A DNA stretch of 64,000 bases from assembly GCA_946894095.1 (NCBI GenBank), contig OX335660.1, positions 10,545,001 through 10,609,000 of the forward strand. The letters are read 5' to 3'. This document shows positions 1 through 11,946 of the stretch, piece by piece. Source of the stretch: Incurvaria masculella. Taxonomy: Eukaryota > Arthropoda > Insecta > Lepidoptera > Incurvariidae. The translations under genes were made by a program, and so were the position numbers. Numbering within the stretch: the first letter of the stretch is position 1; each line of letters starts with the position of its first letter. A model generated the notes under the pieces. It did no database searches and had not been told where the DNA came from. It saw only the letters and a list, made by a program, of their open reading frames with translations.

Positions 1-1229
1 CTTCAGGCGAATAATAAGGACGAATATATTTTAATTTTAAAATTAATACTAACCAGACATGGTATATAAAAAAGGTGTTAGAATGTAGTTAGGCCAAAAA
101 ACGATTGAGTAATAATCATCTTTTCACGCTTGAAAAAAGACAAAAATAATTTTACATATAGGTTCTGTTACAAAACGCTAAAATTCGTGAAAACATTAAA
201 AAAACACTGGCCCGTAGTGCATACACTCAAGACATACACTCACATTCTCGCTCACATTACACATAAATTACCACATTACACATACACTTTCACCACATAC
301 ATACCGCACACACACCCTATCATACACACGGTTGTGGAATGTTGCAAGTTACATATCGTTTATGTCTTACATTTCAGTTTGTAAACAATGAAACTTTGTC
401 ATTGGCTTAAAATTTAATTATGATGTAATAATCTATGATTAGCTGTAAGGTTTCTTATAAAATAAAAATAAATAAAGTAAAAAATATCAGGTCAGGCACC
501 TTGCAAAATCTGATTAAAGAGGGCGCTTTTAATATGTGTGCCTTTGGTCTGTGAAAACTGAGATATATGGTTAAAAGAAACCAAAACAGTATCACCGCAA
601 CCCGAAAAAAACGTGACAGCCCACGAGTCAGTTTTCAAAGATTCTGTCAAATTCAACTATAGCAGGTAATATTCAAATTACTAGAAGAGTCATTTTAAAG
701 CTGCAGTGCCCTACCTTTAAGTCCAAATTAAACTTAACTCTAGCTAAATCTTCCATTTATGATTTTACTACATCATGTTAGCTATCGAAATCTAATGGTT
801 GATCTGATAACACTTTGTTTAGATGTATCTACTGAAGCTGTGCTAATAAATAGAACTAGATAAAATTTGACCAAAACTTGACGTGCCCGGTACACTGAAC
901 TAAACAACTTTTTTAGTTCAACTACTTAGTTGAATTTCTATAATAAACTCATAAATAAAAGAAGAGGAATGCATTGAATCTCTATCATAAAATACAAAAA
1001 TAAATCGGATAGTGAAAAATACCATTCTTTTGTTTATTATTTAAAAAACAACGAACTTCTCGAAATGAAAATCGAATTTAAGTAGACCATGTATGTCACA
1101 ATATAAATATATTTTCTGTCAAATATAATAATTAAGCCTCTTATTTACCAGTTTCGTTCCTTATAAGTGATTTCCGTTAAAAGGAAGGGAGGTAGTAAGT
1201 AAAAAAAAACCGTGCATTATATTATGTTT
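1..1229. other. AT-rich intergenic DNA, no gene seen
   Basis: This stretch is AT-rich with short random open frames only. A CA-rich patch around 220-330 (cacattacacataca-like) produces a spurious small frame. No protein, RNA or repeat family is recognised. Confidence 0.6.
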
Positions 1230-1570
1230 TACTGCAGTTGCTTCCCCCCCTTCCCGATAGAAATGCAGGTAAATCTGTCTTGTTTCATGGCGGTCGTTGC
1301 AATACGCCGACAGTAGATGTAGCCCTGTTGATGTTCAGTCAGCAGCTCGAATTGATTATTTTACAGCAAGCGGGCCCAGATGAGAGCGGACAGCACATTT
1401 ATCTGAAGGACGATGTGGGTAGACAGGATTCATACACTGCTCAGCGGTAACCCCAAGTGGAAGGATAGCTCAGATGCACTGCTGCCTGGCCAAAAGTCCC
1501 ACAACTGCCACCACATCAAAGCTCTCACAAGCACTGATACTCACTGCACAAGGACTACGCAACTAGTGTC
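1230..1570. other. Unrecognised mixed-GC segment, possible gene or transposon fragment
   Basis: Base composition rises clearly above the surrounding AT-rich DNA. An open frame on the + strand at 1238-1450 reads about 70 residues, including QQLELIILQQAGPDESGQ, and ends without a family match that I know. There is no clear splice acceptor and no partner exon. It may be an exon of an unknown gene, a processed fragment or a transposon piece. I assign no function. Confidence 0.25.
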
Positions 1571-3348
1571 CTGAGAGTGGATGCATTGTCTATACAAGAT
1601 CTTTGTTTGAAATTCTTCAGGGTTCCAATGTGAAAATATATTCCCATGTTTTAAGTTCTTCCTATACTAGATGAAGTAGAAGATCCAAGTCGTATTTGTA
1701 AAGGTAGCTAGTTACTGGCATAACATCCATATTTTAATGTCTCTATCTTAATAATTGAGGACGCTAACCCCCAATCGGACTTTTCTTGAAAACAGCTTTT
1801 TAATGATAAAAACACTTATGAACCAGTCGCATCTACTAAAAGTAGATTTATTTTCACATAACTCTCATTGGTACAGGACAGGAACAATATATCCTGGTTC
1901 AATAAAGAAACTATATAGGAATGGCGGCTTGTACTTTCGAATTGCATGCTATTTCGCTTCCACTATATCGCTATCTACACTGCAAAACAAAATATCAAAT
2001 TAGAGCACGCAGTAATATGTACTCAGTTGCGTTGTTAGGTCGGTATAGGGTTTTACTAGTTGAACTGAACAGAACTGTGACTTCTAAAAACCGCGGGAGG
2101 ATTCTTTGGAGTGCCGCCCGTGAAATTGTGTTTAAGAGAGTCGTTATTGTATCATAAAACTAGGGGCGATAACGGTTTACATGCTCTTAATGATTAACTA
2201 TGTTTATGAAATTTTGGATTCTAAAACATTTTGTCAAAATCTACGTCTGTATTTTTATTTTTTAGGTACGGGTACTAATAGTACTAATGTACGAATACTA
2301 GAACATCTTAATCAGTTTTCTAAAAATCAACACTTTCCTTTACTCTGTTTTATAACATTACTTCACAGGTTGTTCATTCATTTGTTTTTTGTAAGCGACG
2401 CAATAGTACAACACATTCGCGGCTACGGAAACAAAAAAATCAAAAATCTAATAATGCATTTTTAGTTTTTATCAAAGTCCGTGACAGGAGTGATCCTTTG
2501 AGAGTTTTTCGCTATTTATTATATTTTCGGATTTAGCCCTGGAGGCCAACTGGAGAAGTTTACCCTGTATACCTATTAGATTGGAAAATATTGATTGGCT
2601 AATAGCATTAGAAAAAGTTGTTTATCTTTATGTTAATTTTTGTACTGAAAATAGAGATATCTACGAAAAAAAACACATAGACCTAGAAAGAGGCTTTCTG
2701 AAGTAATTTTTTTTTAATTTAAAATCTGTTAAGTTTTAGGGGTACGAAAACGTTAGGTCCTGGAAGACGATTTCGCTAGTTTAATCGCAGTCGCCGTACA
2801 AAATTTTGCCTTGACCAATGGACAAAGAATGCATTTCTTAAAATTTTCAAATCATACATTTCCTGTGACTTCTCGACAGCCTTAAGTTCATTACTTGGTT
2901 CAGATGAATCTTCTGGACCTAGTGGCATGCAATAATGCCTTTTAAAACATAAATAAATACATTTAAACGACCCACAGTTTTATTAACCTTTTCCTACCTC
3001 TTGAACTAATACATTATAAGTAAATATACTTTTTCGTATTAAACAGGTACGTCACTTATTCCAGGGAATGTGATATGTATTAATGTTTAATCTATAATAT
3101 AAATAAATTAAATTAAATATTACAAAAATATTAAAACATAAATGTATACTTTGTAACAATATTATGCTGACCGTACCGTCCGTTGGACAAGTACAAGCCG
3201 CCATTTCTACATAGCTTCTTTAATGAACTGGCTTATACATGTTTTTATCTTCTCGAGCTGTTTCTATGACTCTACACGCTTTGCTACATGTTAAATGTAA
3301 AAAAACCAATAATTTTACTGGTTTGAAAAAAACTTTACTAATATTTTA
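1571..3348. other. AT-rich intergenic DNA, nothing recognised
   Basis: Short open frames on both strands show no codon bias or family motif. No RNA gene or clear repeat copy was seen. Confidence 0.55.
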
Positions 3349-3645
3349 GAAAAACCGGCCAATGCGAGTCGGACTCGCACACGAAGGGTTCCGTACCATC
3401 TTACAAGGTTTAACACAACAAATCAAGTTTTTTGTATGGGACCCCCCTTATTTTTTATTATTGTTTAATTTTACCTATTTGTTGTTATAGGGGCAAAATA
3501 AATACACATTCTGTGAAAATTTCAGCTGCCTACCTGCTATGGTTCATGACATACAGCCTTGTGGCAGACAGACGGACGGACGGACGGACAGCGGAAGCTT
3601 AGTAATAGGGTTCCGTTTTAACCCTTTGGGTACGGAACCCTCAAA
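3349..3645 (+). repeat. Dispersed repeat with internal GACG microsatellite, copy A
   Basis: The copy begins at the motif aaaaccggccaatgcgagtc and ends at gggtacggaaccctcaaaa. In between is a short (GACG)n run at 3567-3593. Two more copies lie at 42537-42864 and 58157-58415 with the same start, end and microsatellite position, so this is a dispersed element. Sequence of this kind is, to my knowledge, common in lepidopteran genomes. The superfamily is not assigned here. The stretch 3646-3957 after it holds nothing recognisable. Confidence 0.8.
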
Positions 3646-3957
3646 ACGATTGTGTAAACCACTGCTAACTATAACAAAGTAAATGTAAACCCTCGCCACT
3701 TCGAGTCTCAACTGACTAGAATTTATCCCAATTATGCTCTCCTGCCTCTCTCTGAAATGGCTCGTTTAACCCTTTACAAGTGTATCGCAGCGCGGCTCAC
3801 CAATATGGGGATTAAATCCCTCAAACAGATCACTCCGAGTGCGAATCAACACATGCGTGCTAATGGCGGTTGCGTGTGTACGCTGTCCAGATTAGGCAAA
3901 TGGTCTCCACTGGAAGCTCTATTATATTATTGTGCCTTAACAAGAATCCTCTTGATC

Positions 3958-4120
3958 CATTTTTTCATGCAACCTGACATGGATGTGACTGTTATGATAT
4001 TAGCCCAATACACCATATTCCCGAAGGATTTAGGTGCCATGCCAGGACCTTCCCTTTTATGAGCATAGCTACATTGAACTGGATGGAAAACACGGATTTT
4101 TTTCATTGCCGCTTGATTTA
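3958..4120 (-). repeat. SINE-like element, 3' portion
   Basis: Reading from the left this copy shows a T-rich start, the motif cctgacatggatg, then ccaatacaccatattcccg, tgccatgccaggacc and ctggatggaaaacacgg. That is the reversed 3' half of the SINE-like family described at 59302-59706. The pol-III-like head is missing, so it is 5'-truncated. Confidence 0.75.
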
Positions 4121-4599
4121 TAAATAAAATAAATATAAGCTGAAAAGGAACGAGGTTTAACTGACGGCGTTCAAGTGGGCGGCATTAGTATTGGAAAGAA
4201 AAGAAGTGTCATAATGAAAAATATATAATAATGTATCATGGATAATTTTTTTTAAATAAGAACGCATTTTAAACATATTTATAAAATTCTGATTTGAGGG
4301 GAAAACAATTTAGGCTTTAATCTTAGTTTTGACTTCTTATCAATGGTAATTATTTTTATTTAGACTGTCGTTATTGTTAAACATTATTCAGATGTTTTCG
4401 GTTTCCGGATTTCGGTAACTTGTTTAAGTCAACGTGTCGTCCACCTCATTGTGGACTTCTTCAAACGGGTGATTTTGTGTATTCCTCAAATGCCTGCCCT
4501 ACTCTATGGTGTAAACCTGCGGAAACAAAGAGCTCAGCGAAATTTTTATAAGTAGTTTATAACTCGTAATAGGACCTATGATGACTGCGATGATGATAA

Positions 4600-4800
4600 G
4601 ACTATGGATGAGATAAATAGCCACAACTGCATGGAGTTGTTATTTCTTCACCTCCATGCACAACTGGAACAAACTCTTACCGAAAATAATACTAACTAGT
4701 GTCAAAAGCGAAATTATGTCCATACAAAATGTGTCAAAGTGACGTAAAAAGCTAAGCTTTTCGTAGGCTTACTTTCAGTTACGACTATTTATCTCAGCCT
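4600..4800. mobile_element. Decayed TGACGTCA-type foldback MITE
   Basis: The left side has gagataaatagccacaac and the right side ends cgactatttatctcagcct. Between them is catacaaaatgtgtcaaagtgacgt. These match the termini and core of the complete 171-bp copy at 47854-48024. The inner arms have diverged and the left arm carries extra sequence. Confidence 0.6.
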
Positions 4801-5309
4801 AAGACTAATAGCGTCTAGTGGAGTGCCAGCCTAAAGGAATAGGTGCGCATGCGGTGTAGGTAGTATGTGTAGACGCGTAAAGGACTCGTTATCCTATTGA
4901 TGTGGGCACGCTAGGCTGCACGGGCCCGGATGCGACGCGCGCTGCTCTTTGTAAATGAATATTTTTACTCGGGGGCTTATGTACTTACTTGAATATACGT
5001 ATGTAGGACCAGCATGTATGCTCGGTGATTAGTAGGTGTAATTATGAGGGTGCCTAATGTAATGCCGGACTGTTTTGGGCAGGAAAATGGTGGATTTTTT
5101 GGTTTTAGAAAACAAAGCAGCCTTTAAAACTGTTTCAATTATTAAGTTCATATATACGGAGCAAAACAGAAACATGCTCTGCAAAGACGATATTTTGTTT
5201 GTATTTTCAAAGCATTATTGATGGAGTAAGGAATATGCGTATTTTTTCCCTAAAAAATAAAAAATGATCTATTTTTTGGGACTAGACATTGATGACTAAT
5301 AGCGCAACT
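4801..5309. other. No gene seen
   Basis: Mixed composition with a GC-rich patch near 4840-4960 (gcatgcggtgtagg, cacgggcccggatgcgacg). No frame, RNA or repeat could be assigned. Confidence 0.4.
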
Positions 5310-5510
5310 ACTGGCATGTTATTAGTTCAACTATCCCTTTGGGAACTAGGAGCCATACCAGGCCCATCATTATGGGTATTGCACGGCTACATTGAACTGG
5401 ACGACTATCGTTCATTCAATACGATATTACCAACCCGGTTGGGATTAACACCTAGTAATTAATGTAAGGCAGCTACAATTTTACGTGAAATACGAACCAC
5501 TGCCTAACTA
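5310..5510 (-). repeat. SINE-like element fragment
   Basis: Contains gccataccaggcccatc, cggctacattgaactgg, ttcattcaatacgat and ccaacccggttgggatt in the order expected for the reversed family consensus. Neither the poly-T end nor the head is preserved. Confidence 0.65.
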
Positions 5511-6964
5511 TGATTCCCGGCGAGTTTTTTTTTTTAAAAAATGTGATCAGTAATGCTGCTTTCATTTTTTTTTCTCGACTCCTTCAAATCTTTTGCGCTA
5601 TTTCTTAGAGTTTCGAATGAAGCCATGAAGGCACTCTTAAAAAATCATTCTGCATGCTTACACTTATGCGTCAAATGTTTAGGACTTTACAGCATAGCTT
5701 CCAAAGTCTTGCAAATATAACAATTATAAAACAATGTTAATAGCTTAAAAAGTCTCAAAGATGTGAATGCACGGTCTAATATTGGCGGGAACACAAGGAA
5801 ACATACCATTGGTCAAAGATAATATTTGTACGCGCGCAGTTTCAAAATTTATGTGTGGGGGAGATAAGTAGGATACAGCCTACAGTTAACGGCGAAGTTT
5901 CATCAACATTCTCTTAGCATTTCATAACCGACTTTCTGTCGTACCCATAGAGTTCAAAACAATTTTCCAAATCGGTGTGTGTATGCGGAGGAAACGGGAG
6001 CTACCAGTGCAAGCGAGAGGAAAGATTCGGCTTTGTGAGACCAATAGTTGACGTAGAGAGAGAACAGTTTACACTAGACAATCTGCCAGGATTCATTTAA
6101 AATATCATTTCCGTACGAGTTTGGAGTAACGAAATAGAATTTTATTGATTCAAATAAAGTCTTAAGTCACTCTTTCAACAATTCAGATGTCCATCTGACT
6201 TATTTAACATTGCACAGAATTTAGCCATTATTAAAACAAATTATAAAATGTTTTTGATTCTCTTTTTATCTCAAATTTTCTGGACACACCATTGTATATC
6301 CACACCATATTTGTCCAGGATGTATTTTGGAGGGAAACTCTTACTGTATGTCGACCCTCAAAAGAGCTATTTTAGAAAAAATCGAGTTTTGATAGATTTA
6401 TTGATCCCTCTTAAAATTAGGAATAGTTTTTATCACTTATTGGCATATCTAACATTTAAACAAAGCTTTTTAATGAATGGACGTATACAATTATGTGGAT
6501 AATAGCTCATGAGAACTCTATTGATGATAAAAAAGCTTTAAGACAATTACATAATATTATCAAAGGAAGTTGAAGTCCTCTGAGAGTTTGAGTTTGTTCA
6601 AGTGAAACTATATTGAATAAAAAAAATATTGTGCCGTTTTTTTGTATGTAATAGCTACGACTTTACTGTTATGCAGTTTACTGAAGTATCCCCTACAATA
6701 AAAGGTCGCAGATTCGAATGCCTCTGCAGAATAATTTCCAGGCCTTTGTTTCTAATCTTTTTCAAAATGTGATAATCATACTTAAATGTATATAACCTCA
6801 AATTAATAAATTGCCGATTTAATTTCTTAAAACGCGGTTTTAAGACCTACTCTACCTTACCATATATTTAACAAATCAGTATGTTAAATAAAAAAGCTAT
6901 TTCTATAACACTGACCATTTGTCATTAGTATAAGCAAGAAATCCTTTAAAACTTATATTCAGAT
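5511..6964. other. AT-rich intergenic DNA, nothing recognised
   Basis: A leucine-rich 84-residue frame at 6248-6502 lacks any motif and fits chance in AT-rich DNA. No structured RNA or repeat copy is evident. Confidence 0.5.
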
Positions 6965-7125
6965 TTTTTTATTAACGTAACTGGACATGGGTGGCTACCT
7001 GAATGAACTCAGTCATGATAATGCAAATTTGGAGCCATGCCAGGACCTTTTTTAAATTGCTATATTGAACAGGATGGAAAACACGAACAAATTTTGTTGC
7101 CGCTTCGACCATCGTTTATTCAATG
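6965..7125 (-). repeat. SINE-like element fragment
   Basis: A T-run is followed by taactggacatgggtggc, then gagccatgccaggacc and ggatggaaaacacg. This is the reversed 3' part of the family. The head is absent. Confidence 0.65.
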
Positions 7126-7674
7126 TCATACCAATGTTTTCTTTAAGATCTTATAAATTGTCTAAAAAACTTAAATTACACTTAAATAATTTATACCAAA
7201 ACAATTTTTTTTTATATAAAAGTCATAATTAGTAAAACTTACATGAATAGCGAAAATGCTTACAACTACATTTTTAAGTAGTAGTTTTTTTATTACCTGA
7301 TAAATGCAATCATCAAACAGTAAAATAATCACAAAATAAAAAGTTATAATGCTAATTCATTTTCCAATTTAACGAGGATTTAAAAATAAGATCGTAGATA
7401 GTGTGCATATTAGATAATTGTGTAATCTCCTGTGAAACAAACTGACCCATATACATTTTTATTTCACGTAAACTCTGCTATACTTAGTACTTTTTATGCA
7501 CATTAAAAGTTACAGACAACTTTATAGGAGCGATGTATATTAATGGGCTGTTAAGTGTATTGTGCGATGTTGAATTCAAATATATTTAATACATCATTAA
7601 CATAATAGCCCCGTTAGCGAACCCTTATTTCGTGAAATAAATTTTATTGTTATAATAATTGAACATTTTAAACC
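7126..7674. other. AT-rich intergenic DNA, nothing recognised
   Basis: No gene, RNA or repeat was recognised. The stretch separates a SINE fragment from the GC-rich block that begins near 7675. Confidence 0.5.
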
Positions 7675-8040
7675 AGTGCAACTTTTGCCGGTGGTGGGGA
7701 ATGGCGGACCAAATGGGAATGGGCGGAGCTCCGGCGAGCATAACCGAGAGAACAACAGCCGTCTCTTTCTCTCTCGCACCTACCTATAGCGCATGCAGGG
7801 GGTAGAGCCGGCGTATGGGTGTGAGGCAGAGGCTCCACGTGAAAATTTGGAGAGCTTTTACGGTCAGTACAAGCTCGATGCTCATGTTCGGAACATGACG
7901 ACGCGCGGGCGCGGCGGCTCGGTTTGACAGCTGTTTCGGCGGGAAACGCGTTCGAAATTCGAAGTTTTGTTTGGACTCCTTCGAGTGTGAAATGTTTTGC
8001 AAGATGACATTATGAAGTAGAGTGATGTGCGGGGGCGACT
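7675..8040 (+). promoter_or_regulatory. GC-rich block, candidate ey promoter or 5' UTR exon
   Basis: This GC-rich, CpG-bearing island stands out in AT-rich DNA about 3.5 kb before the first ey coding exon. It carries a pyrimidine/GA-rich tract (gagagaacaacagccgtctc followed by tttctctctcgcacc) suited to GAGA-type factors, and gtttcggcgggaaacgcg, which resembles an E2F-like site. A possible donor (aattaag|gtatgc) lies at 8109-8110. Open frames here are short and show no family. Placement upstream of the gene suggests a promoter or untranslated first exon. The strand is inferred from the neighbouring gene, and no start site can be proved from sequence. Confidence 0.35.
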
Positions 8041-8059
8041 GCAGTTGAAACTAGTAGAA

Positions 8060-8080
8060 GTTATTGCTCAAAGCAATAAC
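8060..8080. other. Perfect 9-bp hairpin
   Basis: GTTATTGCT, loop CAA, AGCAATAAC. It forms a tight palindrome at the 3' edge of the GC-rich block. No function is known. Confidence 0.5.
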
Positions 8081-11000
8081 TGGTTTATTTTGTTGATATT
8101 TTAATTAAGGTATGCGCAATCAGTACAAGATATCCACCATTATAAATATATACTTGAGTAAACGTTGCGATGGAAGCGTTTATTTGTTTTTCAAGTGCCT
8201 ACAAAAGTCCTTTAAGGAGAAATTCAACGGGGCCGTATATTAATTAATTCTAAACTCACACTCACCAATACAACTATTAATAATACCAAACATAAAGGTT
8301 TTTTTTTTATTTATTTAGTATTGCATGCTAGGGTATACATACCAGCTAACAAATTTAATGATATACGTTTTTAAAATTATCATTACAATTATAAAAACGT
8401 ATTAAAAATAGATTGTAAACAAAGCATCCTTATAAAATTGGATTTGTATGTGTGTATATTGTGTATATATTTTGTATTTGATAATAAACAAGCACAATAT
8501 AAAAATAAATCACAATTAAAAAAATTATACTATAAATAAAAACAAATTACCACCGGAACCCTAGCTGTTGTACTATGGCCTCTTGTCACAGCATTTTTTT
8601 AAACACACATGTGTCACTGGAATTGTACGTACAAGTATATTCGCTATTATTTGATCACTTATTCGTTCTAGACTTTACCTCAGCCGAACTGCGACTGTGG
8701 CGTAAAGTAATATTTGAACCAAAAGAGCAAAGATTTCTTGCCTTACTAATATACTTACTTCCAAAAACAGAAAACTAAAAATATAATATAATAAAATATT
8801 CCAAATAAATTGCAAATACGTCAGAAGCAGGGAAAGGCGGTAGCTCAAATTTAATAAAAACGAAATGAATGATGAATGAGATTTTATCCCACGATTTAAA
8901 TTATAATTGTCCAACTAGATGAATGGCCAAATAAATAAAATATACTGAACAATTTCATTTTTGAGTCAAGCAAGCGATACCTACTGCATTGAAGCATTGT
9001 AATTATATTTTCAATAATTATATTGTTTAATCCAGACATTTTCTGAAGCAGCTATGCCGCAACCATTAGATACACACAATTTTTTCTAATTTCTAATTGA
9101 TTGTACGTTCAATTTAATTATAAAATATGTATGATGAAATTGGATTATATCATCACTACTATAATATTTAGCAGTGTTGGTTACAAACTACTGCATATTA
9201 TTCCGTATGAATACATGATCGATCACTTCTTTTATTAGCATAAACAAAGTGAATGTTAAAGATGTTCAATCCAATCAATAATATTAATTTAAAGAAAGGT
9301 CCGGCATGGATTTTGCGCCCCCGCGTAAATTGTAAATCTCGTTGGGAATTATCGGCGGGAAATATAAAAAAAAACTTTCTGGTAATTCATCATTTTCATA
9401 GGGACTTTAAATAAATAATTATATAGAACATACCTAATAAGAGTGAATATACTGACAACTAAATACACAAAACAAACACCACTGGTGGAACCAACATGAA
9501 TTGAAAATAAATTCACAATAAAACGTACATTCAGGATAAACACATAACCCTCCTTGGCTTTGCCATAGTCGGGTAAAAAGAGGTATCGTTTGAAATAAAA
9601 AATACGTTGTAAATAAATGTAGAGTTTTATTAAGTTTCGCTAACTTAAATAATGTATTTCGTTTAAAAAGCATGCATTTTTTTATCAAAGTATATAAATT
9701 CATTCTTTTATAGGATTAGTAGAAAATTTTTAAAAAATGTGAATTAATTTTGATTGCGTAAACGGTGTGTTGCATTTAAAACAATTGGTAATTGTCCGGT
9801 AGAATTACTGTTAAGTATAAAACTCGAAAAATATTTCCTTAAAAATCCTAAAAGTCAAAAATTCGCTGAGCTTAGTGGATTGTGTACCTACTGTTACTAA
9901 TAAACTTAAACCGATTAAATAAAGTGTAATGCACCTTCTACGACAAATAGAGCAAAAAATACCAGACAAAAATATTTCCCAATTTTAGCAGCATTTAAAT
10001 TTTAAGAATTAGACTGACTTCACATATCAAAACATGAGATAAATAAAATCCTGTTTGAGTCATGATTGTTTGTAAGCTTAGAACTTATGATATACACGGT
10101 TTGATATGGGCCCGTAAAAATCAGAAAATAACGCTCCTCATACAAACAAAGTATGTATGAGGAGCGTATATAAATTTGAAAACCACTTTTCCATTTTAGT
10201 TTATATTATTTGGTACCTATCTAATACCAGCTAGCAAATATAAATGTGTCTGCGAATTTAAATGTGTCCATTGGTAAATGTGTCCTCGGTCAAACCACAA
10301 ACTTTATTTTTGCTTTCATTTTCGATTCGATTTAGATTTAAAAAAAAACAAAAACGTGTCGGAGCAAAGAAAAATATATTTCATTGGCAATTTTAGTCAT
10401 GTCAAAAATAAATTACACATAATGAATTGATTATTGTTAGAAAAACATGTTACATTTGTATTTTATGATATACTAGTGGCTCCGCTCGCGTAAACAATTC
10501 TTTTTCAACCAAAAGAATTCGCATAACAAAATGCTTCATAAAGAAGCTTCTTGATGTTTCTCCTATATAGTTACGCGTTATATATTTTGTAAATCAGTGT
10601 TAATTAAATCAGATGCACGTTTCAGAGCTAAGGCTAAGCTTTTTAAACTGATTTACTACCTCAAATTAATATGTAAAAACCAGGAACCTGATAAAAACTA
10701 GCAAATGTTGTCACCTACTTAATGGCTGAACGGATTTAGCAAATAATTTAGAAAGATCATTAATCGTTGTTTAAAACTGTATATGAACAAACATATTTTC
10801 ACGCGCGCGAAGCCACGAACACGGAACATTAAAATATAAAATCTTGTATTCATTGCATAGTGCCAAAGTCTGTTACAATTTGAACAAAACTTTCAATAAG
10901 ATATTAAAAATAATAACCAAAATGTACCCTTTTGAGTTTTGTACGAATGCACTTTAAATTCGTTTAATTTTTTATTCAACTTCTGATAGTCACACTACAC

Positions 11001-11194
11001 TAAGGGCCGAGTGCACGAAACGACAAAAAATCTAAATCAACGTCAACGTTCAAGTATGGAAAGAACTCCATGCGGTTTACTAAAATGATTAACTCAGCCG
11101 TCACTTCGTGCAATCGGGGCTAAATCGAATCCGCGGATTCGATCAACTCAGTGAAGAAGAACCATAGAGACTTCTTCACCTCCATGAGAAGAAA
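8081..11194. other. AT-rich upstream region of ey
   Basis: Mostly AT-rich sequence without a supported gene. Around 10240-10380 it has gtcaaaccacaaactttat and related words, which resemble the interior of the TIR elements at 61429-62175, so a degraded copy may be present. A hairpin at 10131-10167 has perfect 13-bp arms (acgctcctcatac / gtatgaggagcgt) and an 11-nt loop. Confidence 0.45.
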
Positions 11195-11320
11195 CTTCAC
11201 TGACTTCACGACTATTTAGCTCAGCCTAGTGACATTATTTCCGCAAATTTTGTATGGACGATATATAAAAGTTATGCAAATTGACGTCACAATTTCTCAG
11301 CCTTAGCGAAAATGTGTCAA
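11195..11320. mobile_element. TGACGTCA-type MITE remnant
   Basis: The fragments cgactatttagctcagcct, ttttgtatggacg and ttgacgtcac are shared with the foldback MITE family but are rearranged and diverged. It lies just upstream of the first ey coding exon. Confidence 0.5.
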
Positions 11321-11487
11321 AGATTTTTTAGTCTTATTTTTCGTCCACTTAAAGATATAATAGAATTGTAAATGAATACCTAAATGCCAAACTTAAATTT
11401 TTGGTAGCACGGTCTAAGGCAACGAACTAACAACCACGAGCAAATATATTATTATATTGTTCCTATTATGTATCAACCGGATCGCGC

Positions 11488-11527
11488 CCAGTGTTGCTTG
11501 ACATCTATGAGAGTCAAGCAACACTGG
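11488..11527. other. Perfect 15-bp inverted repeat upstream of the first coding exon
   Basis: Arms 11488-11502 (ccagtgttgcttgac) and 11513-11527 (gtcaagcaacactgg) are exactly complementary around a 10-nt loop. The left arm and preceding bases (gatcgcgcccagtgt) resemble the complement of a segment near 56675-56700, so one arm may be repeat-derived. The hairpin ends 24 bp before the candidate splice acceptor at 11550-11551. Confidence 0.7.
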
Positions 11528-11584
11528 AAGAGAGACGGTGCCGTGTTGCAGGGCGGCACGATAGAGGAGTACGGCGTGTACACG

Positions 11585-11675
11585 ATGCTGCCGGCGCAGC
11601 AGATCGGCGGCATCGCGCCGTGGCCGCCGGACGCCGCCGCCGTGCTCGACCGCATGGACGACCTGGCGCACAAAG
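11585..11675 (+). CDS. ey: Pax6/eyeless, first recognised coding exon (N-terminal leader)
   Basis: Thirty codons plus one base, from an ATG with A at -3 to a donor AAAG|gtaaag. The peptide starts MLPAQQIGGIAPWPP and ends LDRMDDLAHKG. Insect Pax6 proteins of the ey type often have a short leader with a P-W motif and an AHK(G/D) end just before HSGVNQLGG, so both sequence and position fit. The exon ends in phase 1 and the next exon starts with GT plus CAC, giving G-H-S-G-V-N-Q in frame. Vertebrate Pax6 has an intron at the same place. An acceptor candidate (tgttgcag|GGC) at 11551/11552 leaves the upstream residues GGTIEEYGVYT open too, so a start further upstream on another exon is possible. 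A second donor five bases on (aaag|gtaata) would keep the phase. Confidence 0.75.
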
Positions 11676-11711
11676 GTAAAGGTAATACCATGCCCGCACG
11701 GTATAACTCAA
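11676..11711 (+). other. ey: Start of ey intron 1 with two tandem donors
   Basis: The sequence cacaaag|gtaaag|gtaataccatg offers two in-phase GT donors that differ by two codons. A foldback MITE begins only about 36 bp downstream. Intron 1 spans 11676-13647, about 1.97 kb. Confidence 0.55.
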
Positions 11712-11946
11712 GGCTGAGATAAACAGCCGTAACAGAAACTAAGGCTGAGATAAACTGTCGTAACAGAAACTAAGGCTAACGAAAATAAGTACTTTGTGAC
11801 GTCACTATGAATTACTTCAAGATTTTGTTCATACAAAATGTGACAAAGTGACGTCACAAAGTACTACTTTTCGTTAGGCTTAGTTTCTATTACGTTATTA
11901 TTATTATCTCAGCCTCAGTTTCTGTTACGACTATTTACCTCAGCCT
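11712..11946. mobile_element. Foldback MITE with TGACGTCA core, nested termini
   Basis: The left end has aaggctgagataaacagccg repeated once more (a terminus within a terminus), and the right end mirrors it with ctgttacgactatttacctc. The palindromic core holds TGACGTCA at 11797-11804 and 11849-11856, separated by ttgttcatacaaaatgtg. It sits in ey intron 1 close to the donor. The family encodes no protein and is presumed non-autonomous. Confidence 0.85.

Noticed and set aside
6248..6502. 84-residue hydrophobic frame
   Set aside because: Composition is that expected of AT-rich non-coding DNA. No signal, motif or repeat support.
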